From Desulfitobacterium metallireducens DSM 15288 (GTDB taxonomy: Bacteria > Bacillota > Desulfitobacteriia > Desulfitobacteriales > Desulfitobacteriaceae), in NCBI RefSeq assembly GCF_000231405.2, contig NZ_CP007032.1, positions 992,001 through 1,056,000 of the forward strand: DNA of 64,000 bases, given 5' to 3'. The notes under the pieces are model-generated. The model saw nothing but the letters and a program-made list of their open reading frames with translations, had not been told where the DNA came from and did no database searches. A program made the position numbers and the translations under genes. This document shows positions 18,245-27,920 of this stretch, one piece after another (positions within the stretch are counted from its first letter, which is position 1; every line of letters begins with the position of its first letter).

Positions 18245-18514
18245 ATGAGCAAGGTCTATGAATTTGAAGCGGAGATTAAGAAGGTACCCGATATTGACGG
18301 AGCCTATATCGAAATCCCCTTCGACGTTAAGGCAGAGTTTGGGAAAGGACGAGTACCCGTAACAGCTACTTTCGATGGCGAAGTATATGAGGGAAGTCTT
18401 GTTAAAATGAAAACGCCTTGCCATATCTTAGGTATTAGAAAAGATATTCGAGCAAAGATGGGTAAGCAGGCTGGAGATACAATCAAGGTTATTATTCAAG
18501 AAAGAGCGAAGTAG
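18245..18514 (+). CDS. DUF1905 domain protein
   Basis: 89 residues from ATG 18245 (AAGAGG upstream; an in-frame TTG at 18224 is less likely). [20 protein letters not shown] and [18 protein letters not shown] are typical DUF1905 beta-barrel segments. Function unknown; soluble, no cysteine cluster. Confidence 0.8.
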   Translation: MSKVYEFEAEIKKVPDIDGAYIEIPFDVKAEFGKGRVPVTATFDGEVYEGSLVKMKTPCHILGIRKDIRAKMGKQAGDTIKVIIQERAK

Positions 18515-18613
18515 AAATAAGCGTATCCCCTTATATTAGTAATCTATATCCTAGTTGATGTGAAAATATATGAAATTTAATGAGATGAAATATAGGTTAG
18601 GTGAAAGAAGATC

Positions 18614-19516
18614 ATGATTAACTTTAAAAAAGTAGAGCTCAAAGACAAAATGTGGATTGAACCGTTACTTGAGACAGCTGATTTGAAAGGTTGTCATCAA
18701 AATTTTACAAACATATTTGCCTGGTCAGAAATTTACAGGTATCAAGTGGCCCAGGTTAATGGTTACCTTGTGGTTAAGAGTGGTCATATCGTCAATGAAC
18801 CGGCTTATTTCTGGCCAGCAGGTTCAGGGGATATCAAGGACGTTTTGGATGAGATGAAACAAGATGCGGTAGACCGTGATTATGAATTTATTTTAGCGGG
18901 AATCTCGCCTGAGAATGTGGAAGAGTTGCGACGCTTATATCCTGATAACGTTGAATATAAAGAAGCTCGCGACGCTTTTGATTATGTGTATTTGTTAGAT
19001 AAGCTTATCTCTCTCTCGGGTAATAAGCTCCACTCGAAACGGAATCATATTAATCGGTTCAAGGAAAATAATAATTGGAGCTTTGAACCGATCACTATAG
19101 AGAATTTAGCTGAATGCTGGGAGATGAATAAAGCCTGGTGTAAGGCGAACAAATACGAAGAAGATGAACAGCTCGTAGAAGAATTGTGCGCCGTTCGTCA
19201 ATGCTTTAATAATTTTATGACGTTGGGGCTAGAGGGTGGACTCCTGCGTTTGGATGGAAAAATTATTGCCTTTACGATGGGAGAAAAGCTAAACTCTGAT
19301 ACTTTTGTTACTCATATTGAAAAAGCCTTTGGTGAGATACAGGGCGCTTATCAGATGATCAACCGTGAGTTTGCGGTTCTGATCAAAGAAAAGCACCCTG
19401 AACTAATCTATATCAATCGTGAGGAAGATATGGGTTATGAAGGGTTGAGAAAGGCCAAGTTGTCTTATCACCCCGTCAAAATGGAGGAAAAGTTTTGGGC
19501 GAAGTATATCCAATGA
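18614..19516 (+). CDS. DUF2156 / GNAT-like aminoacyl-transferase family protein
   Basis: 300 residues. The family has two GNAT-like folds as in lysyl-phosphatidylglycerol synthase C-terminal domains and FemX-type transferases. Recognisable: TNIFAWSEIYRY near the N-terminus, HSKRNHINRFKENN in the middle, and YINREEDMGYEGLRKAK near the C-terminus. Soluble. Its stop overlaps the next gene's start (ATGA), so the two are co-translated. Confidence 0.8.
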   Translation: MINFKKVELKDKMWIEPLLETADLKGCHQNFTNIFAWSEIYRYQVAQVNGYLVVKSGHIVNEPAYFWPAGSGDIKDVLDEMKQDAVDRDYEFILAGISPENVEELRRLYPDNVEYKEARDAFDYVYLLDKLISLSGNKLHSKRNHINRFKENNNWSFEPITIENLAECWEMNKAWCKANKYEEDEQLVEELCAVRQCFNNFMTLGLEGGLLRLDGKIIAFTMGEKLNSDTFVTHIEKAFGEIQGAYQMINREFAVLIKEKHPELIYINREEDMGYEGLRKAKLSYHPVKMEEKFWAKYIQ

Positions 19517-20400
19517 TTAACGTTAGGCTGGCCCAAAGTGGCGAGATTGTTCGACAAAAAGAAATATGGAAACGATGTTTCGGAGATGCGGATTCGTTTA
19601 TCGACTTTTATTACGATAACCGATACAAGGCGGAGGATACGGTTGTGTTGCTTGACAAAGGTCAAATCGCAGCAATGCTGACTCAGATTCCGATCCGTGT
19701 TGTAACTCAAGATCAACGAAGCTTGAATTCAGCAATGTTTTATGCAATTGCCACTCATCCTGACGATCAGCACAGAGGTCTTGCCACTCAAATCATTGAT
19801 TTCAGCAACCAATTTCTGGGGCAAACTCAGAAAGAACTTTCAGTGCTTGTCCCTGCAGGAAAGCCCCTTTTTGACTTCTATCGTAAATTGGGATATCAGG
19901 AAGGTTTCTATATTCGGGAATCTGTTCTTCAGGGCAACGAGCTTGATCCTTTTGCTCTTCACAAAATAAGCCCCTGCAGAATTTCGGCCATAACTCCCGA
20001 AAAGTATAATCAAAGGCGAGATCAACAACTTAAGGGTAAGCTCTATGTTGCCTATAATGATGAAGAAATTGCCTATCAGAAGAAGCTTTCACAAATGTCA
20101 GGAGCAGAAATCTACGCTCTCGACTGTGGAGAAGGACAAGGCTGTGTAGCTATCGAACGCGTGACGTACGATAAAGTACTCATCAAAGAGATATTAATTT
20201 CTGGAGAGCTTATTCCAAATGCACTTAAAGAAATTGCTTTACACATATCGGCCAAGGAGTATGTCGTGCGTACACCTACCTACTTAGGGGAGAATTTAGG
20301 AGGCTCCATTCATCCATTTGGAATGTTTAAGATGCAGCGAAAAAGTGACGTTGAGATTACGCCTGAAGCTTCCGGTTATCTAGGCTTGGCGTTTGATTAG
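19513..20400 (+). CDS. GNAT family N-acetyltransferase, Eis-like
   Basis: 295 residues from ATG 19513, overlapping the previous stop codon by 4 bp. The acetyl-CoA binding segment is ATHPDDQHRGLATQII, followed by the Eis-type segment SVLVPAGKPLFDFYRKLGY. A second half resembles the Eis/SCP2-like extension. Acetylates an amine, target unknown. Twelve bases before DAHP synthase, so co-transcribed with it. Confidence 0.82.
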   Translation: MINVRLAQSGEIVRQKEIWKRCFGDADSFIDFYYDNRYKAEDTVVLLDKGQIAAMLTQIPIRVVTQDQRSLNSAMFYAIATHPDDQHRGLATQIIDFSNQFLGQTQKELSVLVPAGKPLFDFYRKLGYQEGFYIRESVLQGNELDPFALHKISPCRISAITPEKYNQRRDQQLKGKLYVAYNDEEIAYQKKLSQMSGAEIYALDCGEGQGCVAIERVTYDKVLIKEILISGELIPNALKEIALHISAKEYVVRTPTYLGENLGGSIHPFGMFKMQRKSDVEITPEASGYLGLAFD

Positions 20401-20411
20401 GAGGAAGAAAG

Positions 20412-21440
20412 ATGAGTATGAAATTTATTAAGAGAATACCGACGGCTGAAGAGGTTTTAGAGCATATTCCCATGCCGAGTCATATTCAGGAGATCAAAAA
20501 GAAACGAGATCAAGAAATTAGAAACGTTTTTGCGAATCAAGATGATCGTTTTCTCCTGATTGTTGGCCCATGTTCTGCAGACAATGAAGATTCGGTGTGT
20601 GAATATATCAGTAAGCTGGCAGAAGTTCAAGAAAAGGTTAAAAAAGAGCTCTTAATTATCCCGAGAATCTATACCAATAAACCACGCACGACAGGTGAAG
20701 GGTATAAGGGAATGATGCATCAGCCTGATCCTGAAAAAAAACCGGATTTATGTGAGGGAATCAAAGCTATTCGAAGATTGCACCTTAGAGCCTTATCTGA
20801 ATCCTACATGCCGGCAGCTGACGAAATGCTCTACCCTGAAAATTACAGCTATCTTGCCGATGTTTTGGGATATATTGCAATTGGAGCGCGCTCTGTAGAA
20901 AATCAACAGCACCGACTTACGGTAAGTGGTGTAGATACACCAGTAGGAATGAAAAATCCAACAGGTGGGGATATATCCGTCATGTTGAACTCGATTTTTG
21001 CGGCGCAACATCCGCACTCTTATATCTATAATGGTTGGGAAGTAGAATCGACAGGTAATCCGTATACGCATGCTATTTTAAGAGGGGCAGTCGATCGGAA
21101 CGGAAGAAATATTCCAAATTATCATTATGAAAATCTTACGTATCTGGCAAAAGAATATGAAAAACTAGAGCTTCATAATCCGGCTATTATTGTTGATGTC
21201 AATCATGCTAATTCAATGAAATGTTTTTATGAGCAACCTAGAATCACCAGGGAAGTCTTAATGAGCAGAAAGTATGATATAAACCTTCAGAAGATGGTTA
21301 AAGGTTTAATGATTGAGAGTTATCTTGTGGAAGGGAACCAAGGCATCGGTGAAAATATTTACGGGAAATCAATAACAGATGCCTGCCTGGGCTGGGAGGA
21401 TACAGAAAAACTCATTTATTACATTGCGGAGAATAAGTAA
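20412..21440 (+). CDS. 3-deoxy-7-phosphoheptulonate synthase, AroG/AroF type
   Basis: 342 residues. First step of the shikimate pathway: PEP plus erythrose 4-phosphate. Class I-alpha motifs: LLIVGPCSADNEDSV, IPRIYTNKPRTTGEGYKG, AIGARSVENQQHR and VDVNHANS. Strong AGGAGGAAG start. Sits after two acetyltransferase genes and before a terminator, away from other aro genes. Confidence 0.95.
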   Translation: MSMKFIKRIPTAEEVLEHIPMPSHIQEIKKKRDQEIRNVFANQDDRFLLIVGPCSADNEDSVCEYISKLAEVQEKVKKELLIIPRIYTNKPRTTGEGYKGMMHQPDPEKKPDLCEGIKAIRRLHLRALSESYMPAADEMLYPENYSYLADVLGYIAIGARSVENQQHRLTVSGVDTPVGMKNPTGGDISVMLNSIFAAQHPHSYIYNGWEVESTGNPYTHAILRGAVDRNGRNIPNYHYENLTYLAKEYEKLELHNPAIIVDVNHANSMKCFYEQPRITREVLMSRKYDINLQKMVKGLMIESYLVEGNQGIGENIYGKSITDACLGWEDTEKLIYYIAENK

Positions 21441-21449
21441 CTGACTCTA

Positions 21450-21503
21450 GAAACGACCTGCGAGAAAGAATCACTTGATCCTTCTTCATAGGTCGTTTCT
21501 ATT
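21450..21503 (+). terminator. intrinsic terminator after DAHP synthase
   Basis: AAACGACCT (21451-21459) pairs with AGGTCGTTT (21490-21498), T-rich tail. Confidence 0.7.
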
Positions 21504-21601
21504 TGATTATAAGCATAAGACGACATAGAATTTACAAACTGTCGAGAATAACCTAAAATTGGGGTGTAACGATTTATTGAAGACAGAGGAGAGTATTAAG
21601 C

Positions 21602-22666
21602 ATGAAAGAATATATACAAAAGGTTGCGGTTACTCTATTGGTGATTTTGGCCTTTGTTTTCGTACCACTGTTTTTCTACTCCATATTTCCGCATTTTACA
21701 CCTTTTATTATCGCTTTCCTTTTTGCTTTACTCTTAGAACCGTTTAATCTATGGATGGTGAAGAAATTAAAGATCAGTTGGCCGATTGCAGTAAATATCT
21801 CATATTTTCTTTTCTTTGGTGGGGTTATCCTCCTCACCTATTTCCTCTCGACCAAACTGATCCGAGAAGTCCTTGAGTTAATGAAATATATACAGAGAAA
21901 TATCCCAGAGATTCAAACCTGGTTTTCTGATGTTTTTCAGCAGATTCATGAATTTACCCTTTTCCTTCCTCCTGAAATGGGGATGCAAATCGAACAGATC
22001 TATACAAACTTTATGCAGCAATTATCGAATTTGAATCTTCTTTCAAGTCTCGGTGCTTATACGTTTAACCTGACCGCTGCAATTCCTAATTTTTTCATTG
22101 TAATGATTATTTTCTTCATTTCGCTTTATATGATGAGCCTCGATCTAAAGAAGATTAAAAGTAAGTTCTTCTCATTTTTTAAGGATACCTCTAAGCCAAA
22201 AGTCGAAGTCGTTCTCTCAGACTTACGCAATGCTACAGTTGGTTTCTTACAGGCCCAGGTCATTTTAAGTACGATTACCTACCTGGTAAGCCTTAGCGGT
22301 TTACTTATCCTTGGTGTGCGTTATGCCATGGCCTTAGCACTCCTTATCGTGATTGTAGATATTTTACCGATTCTGGGTACAGGCTCTGTGCTCGTCCCTT
22401 GGGGATTGTTTTCAATGGCTTTAGGAGATATATTTCTCGGGGTAGGGTTGATTGTCTTATTCCTCTTAATTACGGTTTTGCGCCGCATTATCGAACCGAA
22501 GATTCTGGGAGTGAGAATTGGCTTAAATGCATTAACCACGCTGATTTGCATTTGGGTTGGATTCAAAGCAATGGGAATAGCTGGAGTTTTCCTATTCCCA
22601 TTGCTTCTCATTCTCTACAAAGCATTAATCAAGGCCAAAGTGATTCAGTTTAGGGTAAAAATCTGA
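21602..22666 (+). CDS. AI-2E family transporter (UPF0118)
   Basis: 354 residues, seven or eight membrane helices in the usual 3+5 arrangement around an amphipathic middle (residues 80-140). LSGLLILGVRYAMALALLI, DILPILGTGSVLVPW and IIEPKILGVRIGLNAL are family blocks. Members export small molecules or Na+; substrate unknown. Ends 10 bp from a convergent radical SAM gene. Confidence 0.9.
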   Translation: MKEYIQKVAVTLLVILAFVFVPLFFYSIFPHFTPFIIAFLFALLLEPFNLWMVKKLKISWPIAVNISYFLFFGGVILLTYFLSTKLIREVLELMKYIQRNIPEIQTWFSDVFQQIHEFTLFLPPEMGMQIEQIYTNFMQQLSNLNLLSSLGAYTFNLTAAIPNFFIVMIIFFISLYMMSLDLKKIKSKFFSFFKDTSKPKVEVVLSDLRNATVGFLQAQVILSTITYLVSLSGLLILGVRYAMALALLIVIVDILPILGTGSVLVPWGLFSMALGDIFLGVGLIVLFLLITVLRRIIEPKILGVRIGLNALTTLICIWVGFKAMGIAGVFLFPLLLILYKALIKAKVIQFRVKI

Positions 22667-22676
22667 ATGCATTAAT

Positions 22677-23552
22677 TTATAGTCCGCGCCACGTTTCAGG
22701 TCTTAACAGTTCCTTGCGATGTTGTTCTATGACGTTAGTTAATTTCGAGAGTAAGGCATCTTTTTCTTCGGGGAGATGCGCTTTGAGCGTTAGGTAATTC
22801 GAAGCGTGATTACTTCGGTAAATACAATTATGGACTTCGAGATGCTCAATCATAAGCTTTAGTTCTTCGAGGATTTCCCAGGGATTAAGGAGCTTGAAGG
22901 TTCCTGCTACCATTTGTCGCCTGAGTGGAGCTTCAGGGTCAAGCATCAAGGTTAAGGTTCCAAAGTATTGAGGATCGATGGCACTCACGACTTTGGCTGT
23001 TTCAAGTGCATGCTCTTTTGTTAACGCTGTACCCCCAAGACCTGAGATGACTGTGCAAGATAAAAGAATACCACTAGCAACAATGCGTTGCCCTGCGTTG
23101 ATCATCTCCTGAGGGGTCACGCCTTTTTTTATGTGCTGAAGAACCTCGGCGCTTCCGCTTTCGATACCTAAGTAGACGATGTGCAATCCATGTTGCTTGA
23201 GGAGGCTTAGTTCTTCGGGAGATTTTGCTAAGATATCCAAGGGTCCGCCATAAATGCCGACCCGTTTCAGATGTGGAAACCTTGCATAAATTTTCTTGAG
23301 AATATCCACTAAGAGTTCAGTCTCGAAGGTGAGAGCATCCCCGTCAGCAAGAAAGATCCGTTCGGCGAAGGGGTATAAAGAGGCTCCCTCCTCAATTATT
23401 ACGTCTATTTCTTCGCGCTTCTTTTGACGGAAGGTTTTGCCTTTATACATGCTACAGAAGGTACATTGATTATGCTTGCAACCCACGGTGACCTGTAGAA
23501 TGAGACTAGAGGATTCACTCGGCGGACGGTAAATTGAGCCTTCATAAAACAT
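22677..23552 (-). CDS. radical SAM protein, Elp3/YhcC-like
   Basis: 291 residues. The cluster motif is VGCKHNQCTFCSMY (C-x4-C-x2-C near residues 29-37), followed by FLADGDALTF and LGIESGSAEVLQHIKKG. These belong to the Elp3/MiaB/NifB-like radical SAM group; the C-terminal part has no extra cysteine cluster. Substrate unknown. ATG with GGAGTACGAG upstream. The CDF gene follows upstream on the same strand with 27 bp between. Confidence 0.85.
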   Translation of the reverse strand: MFYEGSIYRPPSESSSLILQVTVGCKHNQCTFCSMYKGKTFRQKKREEIDVIIEEGASLYPFAERIFLADGDALTFETELLVDILKKIYARFPHLKRVGIYGGPLDILAKSPEELSLLKQHGLHIVYLGIESGSAEVLQHIKKGVTPQEMINAGQRIVASGILLSCTVISGLGGTALTKEHALETAKVVSAIDPQYFGTLTLMLDPEAPLRRQMVAGTFKLLNPWEILEELKLMIEHLEVHNCIYRSNHASNYLTLKAHLPEEKDALLSKLTNVIEQHRKELLRPETWRGL

Positions 23553-23579
23553 AAATTCTCGTACTCCTTTATCATTAAA

Positions 23580-24752
23580 TTAGGTGTTGCTCGCTACAAC
23601 CGAATCCACAACGATACTGACATGATTCTGCGCCGCCATGAGCCTTTTCGAAATGGTTTGGCTTATTCCTTTGTACTCAGATTCTTTGATATCTGAAGGG
23701 ACGACAATACTAAAAATGATGTTAGTCTTATGTAAGCCTTCAGTAATTCGAATATGCTGTACGCAGAATTGGTCGTTTATTTTTCGAACTTCTTGATTGA
23801 CAAAAACATTAACTTGTGAAAGCTTTTCAGTATTTGTTGAGAGTGGATCGATGTGAACGACCATATTAATACCCAGTTGATTGGAAATTTGATCTTCCAG
23901 ATCATCAACGATGGAATGAGCTTCGATAGTACTAATCGTATCAGGAAATTCTGCATGGATGGACGCGAGGATTCTTCCTGGTCCATAATCGTGAACTTTT
24001 AGGTCATGAGTACCGACGATATATTGTCCGCTACTAACCCTAGTTTTGATATCCTGAACCAGAGCTGAATCGGGAGCAGAGCCGAGTAGTAAATTGATGG
24101 TGTCTTTTGCAATTTGTAAGCCTGTATATAAGATTAATACAGAAATAGCAAGACCGACAATTCCATCAATTGAAAAATTGAAATAATGGCTGATCAGGGT
24201 TGTTAAAAGGACCGCACTTGTAGCCAAAACGTCATTAAGACTATCGAAGGCTGTGGCATTTTGAATACTGGAATTTATTGTTTTGCCAATATATCTATTG
24301 TAGGAAAACATCCAGAGTTTAACCAAGATTGAAAATGCTAAAATGATGATCAAGGCTGAGTTAAATACGACTTTTTCCGGAGCGAGAATTTTACTAATAG
24401 AACTCTTAAACAACTGAAAGCCCACTGAAAAAATAAGGAAAGAGACAACGAGAGAGGAAATATATTCGAATCTTCCATGGCCAAAAGGATGCTCAGGGTC
24501 GGGGGGACGATTACTCATTTTCGCTCCGATGATTGAGATTAAGGATGAGCCTAAGTCAGAAAGGTTATTAAATGCATCAGAAATAACAGCGATACTATTA
24601 CTCAGCATACCTATTGTTAATTTGAGAATAAAAAGCAAGAGGTTGCAGATGACGCCTAAGATCCCGCCTAATACGCCATAAGCTTCACGAACCTTTTTGT
24701 CTTGAATTGCTTCGTAATTATTTATAAATGTTTTGACGATTAGCTTAATCAC
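23580..24752 (-). CDS. cation diffusion facilitator family transporter
   Basis: 390 residues from GTG 24752 (GGAGGA upstream). Six membrane helices; metal site motifs SDAFNNLSDLG and HPFGHGRFEY in the first half and ATAFDSLNDVLATSAVLL in the fifth helix. The cytoplasmic C-terminal domain is longer than usual (about residues 215-390) and seems to contain two ferredoxin-like segments. Exports divalent metal (Zn, Fe, Mn or Co); metal cannot be told from sequence. Confidence 0.9.
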   Translation of the reverse strand: MIKLIVKTFINNYEAIQDKKVREAYGVLGGILGVICNLLLFILKLTIGMLSNSIAVISDAFNNLSDLGSSLISIIGAKMSNRPPDPEHPFGHGRFEYISSLVVSFLIFSVGFQLFKSSISKILAPEKVVFNSALIIILAFSILVKLWMFSYNRYIGKTINSSIQNATAFDSLNDVLATSAVLLTTLISHYFNFSIDGIVGLAISVLILYTGLQIAKDTINLLLGSAPDSALVQDIKTRVSSGQYIVGTHDLKVHDYGPGRILASIHAEFPDTISTIEAHSIVDDLEDQISNQLGINMVVHIDPLSTNTEKLSQVNVFVNQEVRKINDQFCVQHIRITEGLHKTNIIFSIVVPSDIKESEYKGISQTISKRLMAAQNHVSIVVDSVVASNT

Positions 24753-24897
24753 AGCAATCCTCCGATTTTGATTTTTTTTTGTAAATCTGGCAAAAGGATG
24801 GTCTTAAGTATAATTAAATTTAGAATGAAGTAACAATGATGGTAGTATATACAATGACGAAATGAACATTATAGGTCTATTGAGAGGAGGTCGAAAA

Positions 24898-25980
24898 GTG
24901 AAAAAGCTTCCTTTATACGTAGGTATTCTTTTCTCGTTCTTTATTTTAAGCGGTTGTACCAATAAGAATTCGGTCTCTCAAGAGAACAAGAACAACTCAG
25001 CGCTTTATTCAGGGGTTCAACAACAAACGATTAATGACTATTTCAGCTATCCGAAAAATACCCGCTATATTTATACGGGTCAAGGCAATGAGTATGCCTC
25101 TTATACCGCCTATGTGGACTATATCAATGAAAACCGTGTACAACTTAGATCAAATAACGGGGGCACTGAAATGGTTAAAGTGTTAGAAAAAAAGGATGGA
25201 GAGCTGATTCAACTTCTTGCTCGGGGTGAAACATATTTTCGTGAGAATTTCACGCAAAATCTAAGCTTAAGTAGCGCTGAAAGTAAAAGCAAAGGCGAAA
25301 TTCTCTTAAAAGAACCGATTGTAAAAGGGACGACGTGGACCCTGACGGACAATCGAAAACGCACAATATCCAATGTTGAGGTTGACGTCACCACTCCTAC
25401 GGGTAACTACAAAGCCGTTGAAGTGATGACAGAAGACACCGGGGGGAAGACGCTTGACTATTATGCTCCAAATGTTGGATTAGTTAAAATGGTTTTTAAT
25501 TCCAATGGATCAGAAGTTTCCTCAAGCTTAAGCCAAATCGAGAAAAATGTTCCTCTCATCCAAAACGTGAAGTTTTACTATCCTAATGGCAATGATGGAA
25601 AACTCTATTTTACGAATAAGAAGCTTTCCTTTAACACCAACGATATCACGAGACAGATCTTAGAGAAGGAATTTAAAAATCCACCCCAGGGGAATCTCGG
25701 TAAAGTCATGGGGGTTAATGCTAAAATCAATAGTCTTTATCTCAATCAAGACAATCGAGTATATATCGATTTAAGTCAAGCATTTGTGAGTGAAATGAAT
25801 GCAGGCTCAGGGTATGAAAGCATGATTTTGCAAAGTGTAGTGAATACAGTTGGCGGTTACTACGGTGTAGACAAGGTCTATTTAACAGTCAATGGAAATC
25901 CCTATGTTTCAGGACATATCGAGATGAAAAGGGGAGAGGATTTCAACGTCAATTTGAGAAACAGTGTGGAACTGAAGTAA
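24898..25980 (+). CDS. GerMN-domain lipoprotein
   Basis: 360 residues from GTG 24898 with GAGAGGAGG at 24882-24890. Lipobox FILSGC. The C-terminal third (about residues 225-345) is a GerMN domain with LYFTNKKLSF, INSLYLNQDNRVYIDLSQAFV and YYGVDKVYLTVNGNP, as in spore germination protein GerM and sporulation membrane proteins. The middle (TYRYIY-like YIYTGQGNEYASY) is a beta-rich domain. Likely acts on the outer face of the membrane, possibly in sporulation. Confidence 0.85.
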   Translation: MKKLPLYVGILFSFFILSGCTNKNSVSQENKNNSALYSGVQQQTINDYFSYPKNTRYIYTGQGNEYASYTAYVDYINENRVQLRSNNGGTEMVKVLEKKDGELIQLLARGETYFRENFTQNLSLSSAESKSKGEILLKEPIVKGTTWTLTDNRKRTISNVEVDVTTPTGNYKAVEVMTEDTGGKTLDYYAPNVGLVKMVFNSNGSEVSSSLSQIEKNVPLIQNVKFYYPNGNDGKLYFTNKKLSFNTNDITRQILEKEFKNPPQGNLGKVMGVNAKINSLYLNQDNRVYIDLSQAFVSEMNAGSGYESMILQSVVNTVGGYYGVDKVYLTVNGNPYVSGHIEMKRGEDFNVNLRNSVELK

Positions 25981-26019
25981 TAAATGAGGCATCTGTGCAG
26001 AGCAGGTGCCTCATTTATT
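25979..26019. terminator. bidirectional terminator
   Basis: AATAAATGAGGCA (25979-25991) pairs with TGCCTCATTTATT (26007-26019), between convergent genes. Confidence 0.85.
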
Positions 26020-26026
26020 ACTTCAG

Positions 26027-26902
26027 TTATGGTGAGTGGGTGTTTAGCACGGTTTTAATCATACTCCGCGTATTGATCCGAAAGGCATCGATTGGTTGCT
26101 CTGAGCGACTCTCTTCGTCGCGAAAGACCTCTTCATATTCTAATAAAATTTGTTCTTCATTATATCCTAATTCAGCATAGTGGAGGATGAAATAGCGACT
26201 CTTTTCTGCTGATTCGATACAATTTTGCCAATAGTTCATTATAGAGTGTGAATCGACGAGCCCGTAATGGGGAGAATAGATGAATTTAGGATGAAGGGCC
26301 TGACATTTTTTTATAGATTCAATTGCCTGGGAATAGCTGACTAAGAAACCGGGATAGATCTTCCCGGAGTGGCTCAATACTCCACACGATTCGCTGACAA
26401 AGAGAATTTCGTGATTGATTAAAAATGAGAGCGTACAACGGGTGTGCCCTGGTGTTTCGAGGACCTGAATAGTGGAATGACCTAAATCAAAACGATCTCC
26501 TTCGGAAATTACGTTGTCGATTTTCATGAGATCATTGTTGTAATCTTCAATTAATCCTTCCGAGTATACTTTAGCAGCCTGAAGACTCAATTCTCGGATG
26601 GCTTTAAGAGCATTGTGGCGTTTTAAAATACTTTGATCGTGTTCAGCACCATACACTTTGAGTTCAGGCCATTCCACTCTTAAGAAGGGAATAGCACCGA
26701 TGTGATCATAATGCGAATGGCTAAGAAAGACACAATCTAAGGGACGGTTGGAAAGAATCTCTTTGATGTTGTGAATCAGATTCGAAGCAGAATAAGCCAT
26801 GCCGCAATCCACTAATGCTGTTTTTTGATCACCCACGATTAAATAAGAATCGCCGCCTCTTCCACCTCTGACAGGATATATGTTGTTCATTTGAATTTTC
26901 AC
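26027..26902 (-). CDS. MBL-fold metallo-hydrolase
   Basis: 291 residues, HxHxDH at residues 62-67 (HSHYDH), later metal ligands in LETPGHTRCTL and SPHYGLVD. Start GTG 26902 as listed; ATG 26890 is equally possible and no strong ribosome site decides. The helical C-terminus (ILLEYEEVF region) resembles the other helix-tailed MBL protein at 11013. Substrate unknown. Confidence 0.82.
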   Translation of the reverse strand: MKIQMNNIYPVRGGRGGDSYLIVGDQKTALVDCGMAYSASNLIHNIKEILSNRPLDCVFLSHSHYDHIGAIPFLRVEWPELKVYGAEHDQSILKRHNALKAIRELSLQAAKVYSEGLIEDYNNDLMKIDNVISEGDRFDLGHSTIQVLETPGHTRCTLSFLINHEILFVSESCGVLSHSGKIYPGFLVSYSQAIESIKKCQALHPKFIYSPHYGLVDSHSIMNYWQNCIESAEKSRYFILHYAELGYNEEQILLEYEEVFRDEESRSEQPIDAFRINTRSMIKTVLNTHSP

Positions 26903-27101
26903 TTTCTACGTTCTATCTTAAATAATCATGTCTAGAATATATTGCAAATTTTATCATAGAGATACGAGAACTTCAATTAAATGAATAGAAGTTTCAACAC
27001 ATCACTTTTAAGCAAACTTTCAGTTTCCGCTCAGTCAGGATTAAGGTTGAACGATCATAATTACGTCAGAACAAAGTTCGGATTTGGAGGTTATCGGTCG
27101 G

Positions 27102-27920
27102 ATGCTAAAGAATAAAAATATCGTTAAATTAATCCTGGATGGAGTTATTGCAGTAGCGTTTGCGTTACTCTTTAATGCAAAAGTCATGGGGGGACTTTTT
27201 TTTCATGAAAGTGTGGGTCTGGGAATCGGAGTTGGCTTTTTAGTACATATCTTGCTTAATGCTCAATGGATCAAAACCGTAACGCTAAGGCTTTTTGACC
27301 GGAAGCTGCCAGGTAAAGCACGCTTGGGTTATTTCCTGAACATATTGCTTTTTATAGCCATGATCGCAGTTATTGTAAGTGGATTCATGATTTCCAAGAT
27401 CATTTTCCCTGGTTTCCGTGCAGTGGATCAACACGGGTTTAAAGCTCTCCATCTTGGTGTGTCTTATCTCACACTAATTATCGTAGGTGTGCACGTCGGA
27501 CTTCATTGGCAATGGATTGCAGTGATGATGAAAAAAGTATTCAAGGTCCAATCTACGAGCTTGATGCGTGTCTTAGCTAGAGTCGCTTTGGCTTTGGTAA
27601 TCTTTTTCGGAGGCTTCCAAATTCTTGATACTCAAGTCGCTCCCCAAATCTCTCAGTCGGGAACAACGATGACTTCGAACTCAAGGCAAATTCCGCCTGA
27701 AGGAATTGAGGGAAAATTTAAGGGTGAATTAGAGGGGAAAGAACTTGGCCGTGGAAAACTTGAGGCAGTACCAGGTGGAGAATTTGAAGAGAGAGACGAT
27801 AAATTAAGTACATCAAGTTCTGCAGGAACTATCCTCAGATTCTCTGGAATCATCGGGTTCTTCGCTTTAATCACATATTTTGTTGAAAAGTTACAGACGA
27901 GAAAAATGGTTAGAATTTAA
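27102..27920 (+). CDS. DUF4405 membrane protein with charged C-terminal extension
   Basis: 272 residues from ATG 27102 (GGAGG at 27086-27090). Four hydrophobic helices carry paired histidines (HESVG, LVHILL, HGFKALHLG, VGVHVGLHWQW) of the DUF4405 / cytochrome b561-like haem-binding type. A polar extracytoplasmic stretch rich in Gly/Glu/Lys (GKFKGELEGKELGRGKLE) precedes a last membrane helix. May pass electrons across the membrane (inference). Its last 30 bp overlap the end of a convergent gene. Confidence 0.78.
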   Translation: MLKNKNIVKLILDGVIAVAFALLFNAKVMGGLFFHESVGLGIGVGFLVHILLNAQWIKTVTLRLFDRKLPGKARLGYFLNILLFIAMIAVIVSGFMISKIIFPGFRAVDQHGFKALHLGVSYLTLIIVGVHVGLHWQWIAVMMKKVFKVQSTSLMRVLARVALALVIFFGGFQILDTQVAPQISQSGTTMTSNSRQIPPEGIEGKFKGELEGKELGRGKLEAVPGGEFEERDDKLSTSSSAGTILRFSGIIGFFALITYFVEKLQTRKMVRI

